Source: Accumulibacter sp.
GTDB taxonomy: Bacteria > Pseudomonadota > Gammaproteobacteria > Burkholderiales > Rhodocyclaceae
NCBI GenBank assembly: GCA_003538495.1
Contig: DPSD01000125.1
Span: 1 to 17,194 of the forward strand
Direction of reading: 5' to 3'
Length of the DNA: 17,194 bases
Part shown: positions 8,126 to 16,420 of the stretch, piece by piece
How the letters are laid out: each line of letters starts with the position of its first letter
Numbering within the stretch: the stretch's first letter is position 1
The notes under the pieces: generated by a model
What the model saw: the letters and a program-made list of their open reading frames with translations, nothing else
What the model was told of the DNA's origin: nothing
Database searches by the model: none
Made by a program: the position numbers and the translations under genes

Positions 8126-10042
8126 ATGCATGTTCTATTCGAAGAAGACGGGGCCTTCCGCACCGCTACCGTGCTGACCGACAACGACAGCTCGCTGCAG
8201 GTCGAGACGGCGTCCGGGAAGCGCAGCAAGATCAAGTCGGCGAACGTCCTCCTGCGCTATGGCGAGCCGGCACCGGCCGCCCTGCTCGACCAGGCTGAGG
8301 CGCTGGCGAGCGGTATCGAGCACGATTTCCTCTGGGAGTGCCTGGACGACAGCGAGTTTTCCTTTGCTGACTTTGCCAGCGAGTACTTCGGCCACCTCGC
8401 CAGCGCGGTCGAAGCCACGGCGCTGCTGCTGGCGCTGCATGCCGCGCCAATGTACTTCCATCGCAAGGGCAAGGGCCGCTTTCGCCGGGCGCCGGCCGAC
8501 ATTCTCCAGGCCGCCCTGACCGGCCTCGAAAAGAAGCGCCAGCTGGCCTTGAGCATCGTCCGCATGGTCGGCGAGCTGAAAGCCGGCACGCTGCCACCCG
8601 AGTTCGCGCCGATCGTCGCGCAGCTGCTCTACAAGCCCGACCGCAACCGCAGCGAGACCAAGGCACTGGAAGCGGCGTGCAGCGACACCGGCTTGTCGGC
8701 ACCGCAGCTGCTGCAGAAGTGCGGCGCGTTCCGCTCGGCGCATGACTATCACCTGCAGCGCTTCCTGGTCGACTACTTCCCGCACGGCACCGCTTTTCCG
8801 GTCACGGCACCGCCGCTGCCGCCGGTTGGTCTGCGGCGTGCCGACGTGCGCGCTTTCTCGATCGACGACGCGACGACCACCGAAATTGACGATGCCTTCT
8901 CGGTGCAGGCGCTGCCCGGACTCGGCTGGCAAATCGGCATCCACATCGCGGCGCCTTCGCTGGGCATCGCGCCGGGGTCGCCGCTGGACCAGATCGCTCG
9001 CGAGCGGCTGTCGACGGTCTACCTGCCGGGCAGCAAGATCACCATGCTGCCGGATCCGGTGGTGGACTGCTTCACGCTGAGCAGCGGTCGCGACTGCGCG
9101 GCCGTCTCGCTATACCTGACGGTGACCTCCGACTTCGAGATCACTGCCCATGAGTCGTGCGTCGAAATCGTTCCGGTGGTCGCCAATCTGCGTCACCACG
9201 ACATCGAACCGCTGTTCAACGAGCGCACGATTGCCGCCGGACTGCCGGAGTTCGCCTTCCGCGACGAACTGCTGACCCTCTGGCAGCTGGCCAATTCCTG
9301 CGAGGGCAGGCGCGGCAAGCCGTCGGCGATGCAGGGCAATCACGACTACAACTTCCGGATCGAAGGCGACCTCGGCGACGCCCAGGCGTGTCGGGTCGAG
9401 ATCTCGGCACGCCGGCGTGGCAGCCCGCTCGACAAGCTGGTCGCCGAGCTGATGATTGTCGCCAACAGCACCTGGGGTGGTCTGCTGGCCAGCAAGGGAG
9501 TGGCGGCGATCTACCGCATCCAGTCCGGCGGCAAGGTGCGGATGAGCACGTCGCCGCAGGCGCACGAGGGGCTGGGAGTGAAGCAGTACGCGTGGTCGTC
9601 GTCGCCTCTGCGCCGCTACGTGGACCTGATCAACCAGTGGCAGCTGGTCGCTTTCCTGAAGGGCGAAACGCCGCCCTTTGCGGCCCGCTCGGACGCGCTG
9701 TTCGCCGCGCTGCGCGATTTTGAACTGACCTATGGCGCCTACGCCGAGTTCCAGCGCAGCATGGAACGTTACTGGTGCCTGCGCTGGTTGCGTCAGGAGC
9801 GAGCCGAAACGATCAAGGCGACGATCATCGGCCGCGAAAATCTGGCCCGGCTCGACGGCCTGCCGCTATTGCAGCGGGTGCCGTCGGCACCGGAACTCAA
9901 ACCCGGCCAGGAGATCCGGCTGCGGATCGACTCGATCGACGATCTGACCCTCGAACTCGCCTGTCGTTACCTCGAAACCATCGTCCCTGAGGCGGTCGCC
10001 CTCGAGGATCCCGGCGACGGGGTACTGGAGGCGATTGATTGA
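8126..10042 (+). CDS. RNase II-family (RNB domain) 3'-5' exoribonuclease
   Basis: The protein has 638 aa, close to E. coli RNase II (644). I start at the ATG at 8126 (MHVLFEEDGAF); a TTG directly before it is less likely. The N-terminal part (1-60) looks like a small beta domain specific to this bacterial subfamily. The RNB catalytic core begins near 240, with FSIDDATTTEIDDAFSV giving D247, E253, D255 and D256 as metal ligands. E253 stands where E. coli RNase II has D207. SSPLRRYVDLIN (491-502) is the conserved C-terminal RNB motif with R496. Residues about 585-620 resemble the C-terminal S1-like fold. Family members digest RNA processively from the 3' end in the cytoplasm. No ribosome site is seen, and the tonB-family start overlaps its stop. 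I give no symbol because rnb and vacB/rnr-type names are mixed for this subfamily. Confidence 0.9.
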   Translation: MHVLFEEDGAFRTATVLTDNDSSLQVETASGKRSKIKSANVLLRYGEPAPAALLDQAEALASGIEHDFLWECLDDSEFSFADFASEYFGHLASAVEATALLLALHAAPMYFHRKGKGRFRRAPADILQAALTGLEKKRQLALSIVRMVGELKAGTLPPEFAPIVAQLLYKPDRNRSETKALEAACSDTGLSAPQLLQKCGAFRSAHDYHLQRFLVDYFPHGTAFPVTAPPLPPVGLRRADVRAFSIDDATTTEIDDAFSVQALPGLGWQIGIHIAAPSLGIAPGSPLDQIARERLSTVYLPGSKITMLPDPVVDCFTLSSGRDCAAVSLYLTVTSDFEITAHESCVEIVPVVANLRHHDIEPLFNERTIAAGLPEFAFRDELLTLWQLANSCEGRRGKPSAMQGNHDYNFRIEGDLGDAQACRVEISARRRGSPLDKLVAELMIVANSTWGGLLASKGVAAIYRIQSGGKVRMSTSPQAHEGLGVKQYAWSSSPLRRYVDLINQWQLVAFLKGETPPFAARSDALFAALRDFELTYGAYAEFQRSMERYWCLRWLRQERAETIKATIIGRENLARLDGLPLLQRVPSAPELKPGQEIRLRIDSIDDLTLELACRYLETIVPEAVALEDPGDGVLEAID

Positions 10043-10928
10043 GGTGAATGCCGGCGGCCGCGAACGCTACCCATCCCCACTCGCCACGCGCAGTCTGTGG
10101 CTGGCCTTGGCCGTCTCGCTGCTGGCGCACGCGCTGCTGCTGTCGCTGCACTTCACCTTCCCGGACGCGTCGCGGGCCTTCCAGGACCGGGCGCTCGAGA
10201 TCGTGCTGGTCAATAGCCGGTCGGCGAGAAAGCCTGCCGAAGCGCAGGTGCTGGCGCAAGCCAGTCTCGACGGCGGCGGCAACACCGAGCAGGAGCATAT
10301 CGCGACGACGCCTTTGCCACCAGCACGCGTGCATCATGATGGCAGCGACCTCGAGCACTCGCAGCGGCGCGTCCAGGAACTCGAAGCACGACAGCAGCGA
10401 CTCGCCGCGCAGGCGCGCAGCCGGACGGTGGCCGCCCCGACACCAGAGCAGGAGGTGCAGCCCGAACCTTCGCCGGCGATCAGCGGCAGCGATCTGGCGT
10501 CGAGCGCGCTGGCCATGGCCCGCCTCGAAGGCGCGATCGGCAAGGAGCTGGACGAGTACAACCAGCGACCGCGCAAGAAGTTCATCGGCACGCGCGCCGA
10601 CGAATACCGCTTTGCCCAATACGTCGAGGAGTGGCGCAGCAAGATCGAACGCGTCGGCACGCTCAATTATCCCCAGGCGGCTAGGGGCAAGCTCTACGGC
10701 ACACTGGTTCTGACGGTGACTCTCAGGAGCGACGGGACGGTCGCCAGCGTTGAAATAAATCGCTCGTCGGGCCACAAGATCCTCGACGACGCGGCGCGGC
10801 GAATCGTTTCGATGGCCGCGCCGTTCGCCGACTTCCCGCCGGCGATCCGGCGCGACACCGACCTGCTGGTGATCACCCGCAGCTGGCGCTTCACCCAGCG
10901 GGACAGCCTCGAGACCAAGGCGAGGTGA
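10035..10928 (+). CDS. TonB-family energy-transducing protein
   Basis: Residues about 20-40 form a single membrane anchor (SLWLALAVSLLAHALLLSLHF), as in TonB. A charged, Gln/Ala/Pro-rich spacer follows (about 60-200), partly coiled-coil-like around HSQRRVQELEARQQRLAAQ. The C-terminal TonB fold begins near YVEEWRSKIERVGTLNYP and includes GTLVLTVTLRSDGTVASVEINRSSG and FADFPPAIRRDTDLLVITRSWRF. The classical Pro-Glu/Pro-Lys repeat is weak. The start is uncertain: TTG at 10035 overlaps the RNase stop and has GGAGG (10027-10031) only 3 nt away, while GTG at 10044 is 12 nt from it. By family knowledge it passes proton-motive energy from ExbB/ExbD to outer-membrane receptors; neither partner is in the window, so it may be a variant with another role. 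Confidence 0.88.
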   Translation: MIEVNAGGRERYPSPLATRSLWLALAVSLLAHALLLSLHFTFPDASRAFQDRALEIVLVNSRSARKPAEAQVLAQASLDGGGNTEQEHIATTPLPPARVHHDGSDLEHSQRRVQELEARQQRLAAQARSRTVAAPTPEQEVQPEPSPAISGSDLASSALAMARLEGAIGKELDEYNQRPRKKFIGTRADEYRFAQYVEEWRSKIERVGTLNYPQAARGKLYGTLVLTVTLRSDGTVASVEINRSSGHKILDDAARRIVSMAAPFADFPPAIRRDTDLLVITRSWRFTQRDSLETKAR

Positions 10929-10932
10929 AACG

Positions 10933-11757
10933 ATGAGCGACCGTTATGCGGTTTTCGGCAACCCCGTCGGCCACAGCAAGTCGCCGGCCATCCACCAGGC
11001 GTTCGCCGTCCAGTGCCACCAGCAGATCAGCTACCGGGCGATCCTGACGCCCAGGGACGGCTTTGCTGCCAGTGTCCGCGGTTTCGTCGCGGCGGGTGGC
11101 CGTGGTGCCAATGTCACGCTGCCGTTCAAGGAAGAAGCTTGTCGGCTGGCGACCCGGCTGAGCGCCCGTGCCGAGCTGGCGGGCGCCGTCAATACCTTGC
11201 TGTTCGAGGGCGCCGAGACGCTCGGCGACAACACCGACGGCGCCGGTCTGCTGCGCGATCTGACCTGCAACCTGGCCTGCCGCGTTGCCGGGCAACGCGT
11301 CCTGCTGCTGGGCGCGGGCGGCGCCGCGCGTGGTGTCGTCGCACCCTTGCTCGACGCTCGCCCGGCGCTGCTGTGGATCGCCAACCGTACCGCCGCCAGG
11401 GCGAGTGATCTCGCGAGGCGGTTTGCCGGTCGTGGTGCGCTCGCTGGTGGTGCCTATCAGGAACTCGACGGCGAAGCCTTCGACCTGGTGATCAACGCCA
11501 CTTCGGCGAGCCTGGCCGGTGAGCTGCCGCCTTTGCCGGCGGGCGCCTTCGCCTCCGGGAGTATGGCCTACGACATGATGTACGGGCGCGGTGAGACGCC
11601 ATTTCTCGCCTATGCCAGGGAGCACGGCGCGGCGCGTCTGGCCGATGGGCTCGGCATGCTGGTCGAGCAGGCGGCCGAAGCGTTTTATCTCTGGCGCGGC
11701 GTCCGCCCCGACAGCGCGCCGGTAGTCGCCATGCTGCGCGGCACCGAACGGGCGTAG
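10933..11757 (+). CDS. aroE: Shikimate dehydrogenase AroE
   Basis: AroE reduces 3-dehydroshikimate to shikimate with NADPH, the fourth step of chorismate synthesis. The 274-aa protein shows YAVFGNPVGHSKSPAIH (shikimate-binding serines S15 and S17), NVTLPFKEEA with catalytic K66, AVNTL (N87), DNTDGAGLL with D102, the nucleotide-binding GAGGAARG (127-134), and NRTAARA (151-157), which contacts the NADP phosphate. A late LADGLGMLVEQAAEAFYLW matches the C-terminal helix. The ATG at 10933 has GAGGTGA (10922-10928) 4 nt upstream, overlapping the stop of the tonB-family gene. The mtgA gene begins 10 bp after its stop. Confidence 0.97.
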   Translation: MSDRYAVFGNPVGHSKSPAIHQAFAVQCHQQISYRAILTPRDGFAASVRGFVAAGGRGANVTLPFKEEACRLATRLSARAELAGAVNTLLFEGAETLGDNTDGAGLLRDLTCNLACRVAGQRVLLLGAGGAARGVVAPLLDARPALLWIANRTAARASDLARRFAGRGALAGGAYQELDGEAFDLVINATSASLAGELPPLPAGAFASGSMAYDMMYGRGETPFLAYAREHGAARLADGLGMLVEQAAEAFYLWRGVRPDSAPVVAMLRGTERA

Positions 11758-11767
11758 CGAAACGACC

Positions 11768-12463
11768 ATGAGCCGTCTCGGCGTCTGGCTGAAGAGGGTG
11801 CTCGTCGGCCTGCTGGCGCTGCTGCTGCTCTACCAGTTCTGGCTGTTCGGCTGGGTGCTGTGGTGGAACTGGGTCAATCCGGACAGCACGCGCTTCATGA
11901 GCATTCGCCTCGCCGAGTTGCGGGTCAAGGACCCGCAAGCGCAGCTGCAGAAGCGCTGGCTCGCCTACCAGAACATCTCGGGAAACCTGAAGCGCGCGAT
12001 CATTGCCGCCGAGGACGCCAAGTTCGTCGATCACGAGGGCTTCGACTGGGAAGGGATCCAGAACGCGATCGAGAAAAACCAGAAGCAGGGACGGATCGTC
12101 GCCGGTGGCTCGACGATCTCGCAGCAACTGGCCAAGAATCTATTTCTGACCCCGTCGAAGACTCCCTGGCGCAAGGCCGAGGAGGCGGTGATCACGCTGA
12201 TGCTCGAAACCGTCTGGAGCAAGCAGCGGATCCTCGAGGTGTACCTGAACGTCATCGAGTGGGGCAACGGCGTCTTCGGCGCCGAAGCCGCCGCTCGCCA
12301 CTACTACGGCATTTCGGCGGCACAGATCTCGGCCGAGCAGGCGGCGCGGCTGGCAGGCATGGTCCCCAGTCCGCGCTTCTACGACCGGAACCGCAATGCC
12401 CCGGGGCTGGCCAGGAAAACGGCGATCATTCTGGCGCGGATGCGCTCGGCGGACGTTCCGTGA
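11768..12463 (+). CDS. mtgA: Monofunctional peptidoglycan glycosyltransferase MtgA
   Basis: MtgA polymerises lipid II into glycan strands outside the inner membrane. The 231-aa protein has one N-terminal membrane anchor (about 10-33) and then the GT51 motifs in order: AEDAKFVDHEGFD with catalytic E82, GGSTISQQLAKNLFL (113-127), RKAEE with E139, KQRILEVYLNVIEWGNGVFG (152-171), and AARHYYGISAAQISAEQAARLAGM. The 57-residue spacing of the two glutamates fits GT51 enzymes. No transpeptidase domain follows, so it is the stand-alone type. No strong ribosome site precedes the ATG. With UppP about 4 kb upstream in the same run, it links this cluster to cell-wall synthesis. Confidence 0.96.
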   Translation: MSRLGVWLKRVLVGLLALLLLYQFWLFGWVLWWNWVNPDSTRFMSIRLAELRVKDPQAQLQKRWLAYQNISGNLKRAIIAAEDAKFVDHEGFDWEGIQNAIEKNQKQGRIVAGGSTISQQLAKNLFLTPSKTPWRKAEEAVITLMLETVWSKQRILEVYLNVIEWGNGVFGAEAAARHYYGISAAQISAEQAARLAGMVPSPRFYDRNRNAPGLARKTAIILARMRSADVP

Positions 12464-12527
12464 GCCTTCGACCAGCGTTGGTGCGGGAGCGCGTTTGAGC
12501 TGCCGGGTAGAGACCTGGCAACGATCC

Positions 12528-12536
12528 TGGGATACT
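12528..12536 (+). promoter_or_regulatory. Weak candidate extended -10 before the LapA-like gene
   Basis: TGgGATACT (12528-12536) fits an extended -10 with 4 of 6 hexamer bases. It lies about 65 bp before the ATG at 12600 in the 136-bp gap after mtgA. No clear -35 accompanies it. The gap size and the strong ribosome site suggest that the next gene may have its own promoter, but the match is modest. Confidence 0.25.
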
Positions 12537-12599
12537 ATCGACTTCTGGTCGGTGCCGCGCCAGGGTCTTTCCGGAAACAAGCCAAGGAGAAATCAAGTC

Positions 12600-13124
12600 A
12601 TGAAGTATCGCACCCTGTTTTTGTTGCTCGTCCTCGGCACTACCGCCGGTTTTTCGGCGCTCAATTGGGATGCCTTCATCACCCCGACGACGCTGTCTCT
12701 GGGGGTGGCCGATGTTGAGGCGCCGATCGGGGTGATCATGCTCGGCGTGGTGACTTTCCTGACCGCCTACTTCCTGGTCTTCGTGATCTACGTCCAGGGT
12801 GCGGCGCTCTTCGATTCGCGGCGCCACGCCCAGGAACTGCAGGCCAACCGGGAACTCGCCGATAAGGCCGAGGCCTCGCGGTTCACCGAACTGCGCAGCT
12901 TCATCACCACCGAGCTGCAGCAGCTGGGCAGGCAGAGGGAAAACACGGAATCTTCGGCGTCATCGGACTCGGTGATGCTGGCCAGACTCGATCGCATCGA
13001 GAAGGAAGTTCTGGCAGCCGTCGAGCAGTCGGGAAACAGTCTTGCCGCCACTCTTGGCGAAATCGAGGATCGCCTCGAACGGGGCGAACGCGGTCAGACT
13101 GTGCGCTCGGAGAGTCGCGTCTGA
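12600..13124 (+). CDS. LapA-like membrane protein with cytoplasmic coiled coil
   Basis: I start at the ATG at 12600 because AAGGAGA (12584-12590) is 9 nt upstream and the N-terminus then opens with a membrane segment; the frame is open further upstream, but through mtgA. The 174-aa protein has two hydrophobic segments (about 4-22 and 43-66) joined by a short loop with SALNWDAFITPTTLSLG. A long polar, probably coiled-coil tail (about 74-165) follows, rich in Glu, Gln, Leu and Arg. The two-helix front resembles the LapA/DUF1049 domain (YciS in E. coli, which acts with LapB in lipopolysaccharide assembly control), but the tail is longer than in typical LapA. The function is inferred from the fold pattern only. 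A terminator follows 42 bp after its stop. Confidence 0.7.
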   Translation: MKYRTLFLLLVLGTTAGFSALNWDAFITPTTLSLGVADVEAPIGVIMLGVVTFLTAYFLVFVIYVQGAALFDSRRHAQELQANRELADKAEASRFTELRSFITTELQQLGRQRENTESSASSDSVMLARLDRIEKEVLAAVEQSGNSLAATLGEIEDRLERGERGQTVRSESRV

Positions 13125-13165
13125 TCGCTTTGCCGCCACCTACGCGGGATGCTGGCGGCCAAGAA

Positions 13166-13188
13166 AAAGCCCGCACACGGCGGGCTTT
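13166..13188 (-). terminator. Hairpin terminator, shared by convergent genes
   Basis: AAAGCCCGC (13166-13174) pairs perfectly with GCGGGCTTT (13180-13188) around a 5-base loop. Read on the minus strand, the stem ends in TTTTTCTT, a good intrinsic terminator 20 bp after the rhlE stop. On the plus strand only three Ts close the stem, so it would be a weaker stop for the LapA-like gene. Confidence 0.85.
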
Positions 13189-13208
13189 GCGGTCATGACC
13201 GGCAGCGA

Positions 13209-14597
<1,389 letters not shown>

Positions 14598-14850
14598 GAT
14601 TCTCTTTTTGGTCTGGATGCGCCTCGCGCGACCGTCACGGCGCGACGCGCTGGCAAATGAAAATGCAACGCCAACCAAGGAAAAAGCTGAGAGAAACCGT
14701 GATCAATTCACAGAAGTCAGCAGCAATCGGCACAAAAGCTTTGTGCCAGGGCGGTGCTGACTGAATCGACACCAGGAGGCAGGGGGGCTTGAGAGTTACG
14801 GCCAGGTTCGCGATGCTCTTGGCACTTCGCGTTGTGTCCGCCAAGTGCAG
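14598..14850 (-). promoter_or_regulatory. Long 5' leader of rhlE
   Basis: About 253 nt lie between the predicted transcription start and the rhlE ATG, with no convincing gene. The only open frame there, 69 codons from a TTG, has no ribosome site and no recognisable motif. On the minus strand it includes a perfect 8-bp hairpin (14729-14747), a C-rich run (about 14779-14792) and U-rich stretches near 14680-14690 and 14605. Long leaders are common in front of cold-regulated helicase genes; that role here is an inference. Confidence 0.35.
14729..14747. repeat. Perfect 8-bp hairpin in the rhlE leader
   Basis: GGCACAAA (14729-14736) and TTTGTGCC (14740-14747) form a perfect inverted repeat around AGC. 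No T-run follows on either strand, so it is not a simple terminator. It could be an RNA structure in the leader or a protein-binding palindrome. Confidence 0.5.
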
Positions 14851-14856
14851 CCGCGC

Positions 14857-14865
14857 AGTATAGCA
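14857..14865 (-). promoter_or_regulatory. Candidate extended -10 promoter for rhlE
   Basis: On the minus strand TGcTATACT (14865 down to 14857) is an extended -10 with 5 of 6 hexamer bases. It lies directly after the ubiC stop codon (14866-14868). No clear -35 is present at 16-18 bp, as expected for some extended -10 promoters. Start would be near 14850. Confidence 0.4.
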
Positions 14866-15462
14866 TCAATTCGGGTCGCAACCGGTCTTCCTGGCGCCAT
14901 TTTCACCGGCGTCGCCCAAGTGCAGCACCCGCGGCGCGAAGACCTCGGTCACCAGCACCGCCTGAACACCAAAGCCGAAATACGAGCGACGTGCCCACAG
15001 GGGGTCCGGAGCAGGGCCCGCCAGTTGCAGGGCGCGTCGCGCCGGCGCGAACAACGCATGGCGCTGATCCAGCGCCCGGAACTGCATCGCGCCGCGCGTG
15101 AACCCGGCTTGCGAGAAGAGCAGCGCGCCAAGCGAGTGGTTGCCCAGGCGTGCCAGCCAGAGCAGCAGCGGCCCTCGCGGCCGGCGCGGGAGAACGGTGT
15201 GCGCGAAAACGACCACCTGATCGTCAGCGAGCAAGGCCACTTCACGGACCCAGGCGAGCGTACCGGGGGCGATTCCCAGCGCGCGCGCCTCATCGGCCGT
15301 CGGAATTCCCAGGCCCTGGCGGAGCACCCGGACGGTGAAGCGTCCTCTGGCCTGGATGCGCGCCGTCAACGACCCTCGGTCGCGTAGCCACGACTTGAAA
15401 GGGACGTTCCCGGCCGTGCGCAGCAGCCTGCTGTGCCATCGCTGGTGGTGTCCGCTACGCAT
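14866..15462 (-). CDS. ubiC: Chorismate--pyruvate lyase UbiC
   Basis: UbiC removes pyruvate from chorismate to give 4-hydroxybenzoate, the first committed step of ubiquinone synthesis. I start at the ATG at 15462 (MRSGHHQRW), which gives 198 aa; the frame is open for 84 codons more but runs antisense-like through the upstream gene. Landmarks match the family: GSLTARIQA, WVREVAL with R73, LGNHSLGALLF, the RRSYFGF segment and LVTEVFAPRVL with E173. R73 and E173 correspond to the substrate-binding Arg76 and Glu155 of E. coli UbiC. It is 26 bp after the DUF192 stop, so the two may share a message. Chorismate comes from the pathway that includes AroE in this window, though the genes are on opposite strands. 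Confidence 0.92.
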   Translation of the reverse strand: MRSGHHQRWHSRLLRTAGNVPFKSWLRDRGSLTARIQARGRFTVRVLRQGLGIPTADEARALGIAPGTLAWVREVALLADDQVVVFAHTVLPRRPRGPLLLWLARLGNHSLGALLFSQAGFTRGAMQFRALDQRHALFAPARRALQLAGPAPDPLWARRSYFGFGVQAVLVTEVFAPRVLHLGDAGENGARKTGCDPN

Positions 15463-15488
15463 TGCTGGAACCGGCTTGCGGCGACGCC

Positions 15489-15926
15489 TTACTGCGGACG
15501 CGGAGATTTTTCGAGGCCGCCAATTCGAATTCCCGGCTGGATTCCCTTGCTGGAGAACCAGTCGAGGTTCATTTCGAGCGCGTAGCGTGCAGCGTTCGCC
15601 GCACAGTGCGAGTTCTCGGTTTGCGGCTGCATGTTCTCGATGTTCAGAATACGCCCGTCGTCGTCGAGAAATGCCACTGACAAGGGCAGATTGGTGTTGC
15701 GCATCCACATGCAATGGCGTGCCGCCACGACGAAGACGAAAAGCATCCCGTGGTTGGCTGGCATGCTGCGGCGATTCATCAGACCTTGCATTCGATTGGC
15801 GTCATTCGCTGCCACTTCGGCTTCGATTCGGTGGAAACCGGCGGTCAGTTCGAGCACGGGCATCTGCGCGGCCGCTGGCGAAGAAGCCAGAAGCACGATC
15901 AGGGGAATCAGCGAAGAATAAGACAT
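15489..15926 (-). CDS. Secreted DUF192-family protein
   Basis: The ATG at 15926 has GGAG about 7 nt upstream and opens a signal peptide, MSYSSLIPLIVLLASSPAAA, before Q21; a longer frame adds 10 residues and weakens the signal. The mature part shows the DUF192 pattern: AEVAANDANRMQGLMNRRSMPANHGMLFVF, then HCMWMRNTNLPLSVAFLDDDGRILNIENMQP, and a final EMNLDWFSSKGIQPG. The 145-aa length is normal for the exported form. DUF192 proteins are widespread, and their biochemical role is not established. It is probably periplasmic. A small palindrome, TGGACTGTCCA (15941-15951), lies just upstream of the ribosome site. Confidence 0.92.
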   Translation of the reverse strand: MSYSSLIPLIVLLASSPAAAQMPVLELTAGFHRIEAEVAANDANRMQGLMNRRSMPANHGMLFVFVVAARHCMWMRNTNLPLSVAFLDDDGRILNIENMQPQTENSHCAANAARYALEMNLDWFSSKGIQPGIRIGGLEKSPRPQ

Positions 15927-16050
15927 CAACAACTCCAGCGTGGACTGTCCAATCAAGGCGCGGGGCAGCTAGCCGTCAAGCGGCCAAGCAATCTGCCGAT
16001 CGCCCGCCGACGGCAGCCGGGCGAGATCCCGGCCGGCGGTCAGCCGCGCG

Positions 16051-16323
16051 CTATTTCTTCTTTGCGGTACTTTTCCCGGTTTTCCCGGCAACTTTCCTGG
16101 GCGGCGCGGTCTTGCCGGCAGTGCCCGATTTTGCTGCCTGCGCTTTGCTGGCTGGCGCCGCCACGGGCTTCGCTGCCGGCTTTGGCCGTGGACCAGCTTC
16201 GCCGAAGCTGACTGGCGCGTCCTGGTCCTCGGCTGCTTTCGGGACGGCCAGCGTGGTCACCGAGCAAAACAGCAATCCTGCGGCCACCAATCCAGGCAGC
16301 AAGCGGTCGATGGTCCTGCTCAT
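16051..16323 (-). CDS. Small exported Lys/Ala/Pro-rich protein
   Basis: The 90-aa protein starts at the ATG at 16323, with AAAGGA about 7 nt upstream. Residues 1-26 look like a signal peptide (MSRTIDRLLPGLVAAGLLFCSVTTLA). A short acidic part follows (AAEDQDAPVSFGEAG), and then a strongly basic low-complexity tail (about 46-90) rich in Lys, Ala and Pro, ending TGKSTAKKK. The tail resembles histone H1-like bacterial proteins, but the apparent export signal makes a nucleoid role unlikely. I do not recognise a family. The good ribosome site, signal peptide and codon pattern support a real gene. It lies 97 bp after the d1-type gene and 124 bp before the DUF192 gene, all on the same strand, so co-transcription is possible. 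Confidence 0.7.
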   Translation of the reverse strand: MSRTIDRLLPGLVAAGLLFCSVTTLAVPKAAEDQDAPVSFGEAGPRPKPAAKPVAAPASKAQAAKSGTAGKTAPPRKVAGKTGKSTAKKK

Positions 16324-16420
16324 GATGGTCCTTTCAACGCATCTGCTCCAGTAAGCGTCGTCGCTGGGCAGGCAGAGCGCACTTCGCGGCGCGCCGACAC
16401 CAGGCGTGACGCGGGCCCCG

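Noticed and set aside
14635..14844. 69-codon minus-strand frame in the rhlE leader as a leader peptide
   Set aside because: It begins at a TTG without a ribosome site and has no recognisable motif or attenuator-like codon run.
15463..15714. Longer N-terminus of UbiC reaching back to 15714
   Set aside because: The extra 84 residues lie opposite in frame to the DUF192 gene and are Arg-rich and unlike UbiC. The family N-terminus fits the ATG at 15462.
16014..16034. GC-rich inverted repeat (GCCGGG...CCCGGC) after the small Lys-rich gene as a terminator
   Set aside because: The stem is only 6 bp and no T-run follows on the minus strand, so it does not meet the standard for an intrinsic terminator.
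15335..16354. 339-codon plus-strand frame opposite ubiC, DUF192 and the small Lys-rich gene
   Set aside because: It spans three genes and their gaps on the opposite strand, with a low-complexity Arg/Ser/Ala translation and no family motif.
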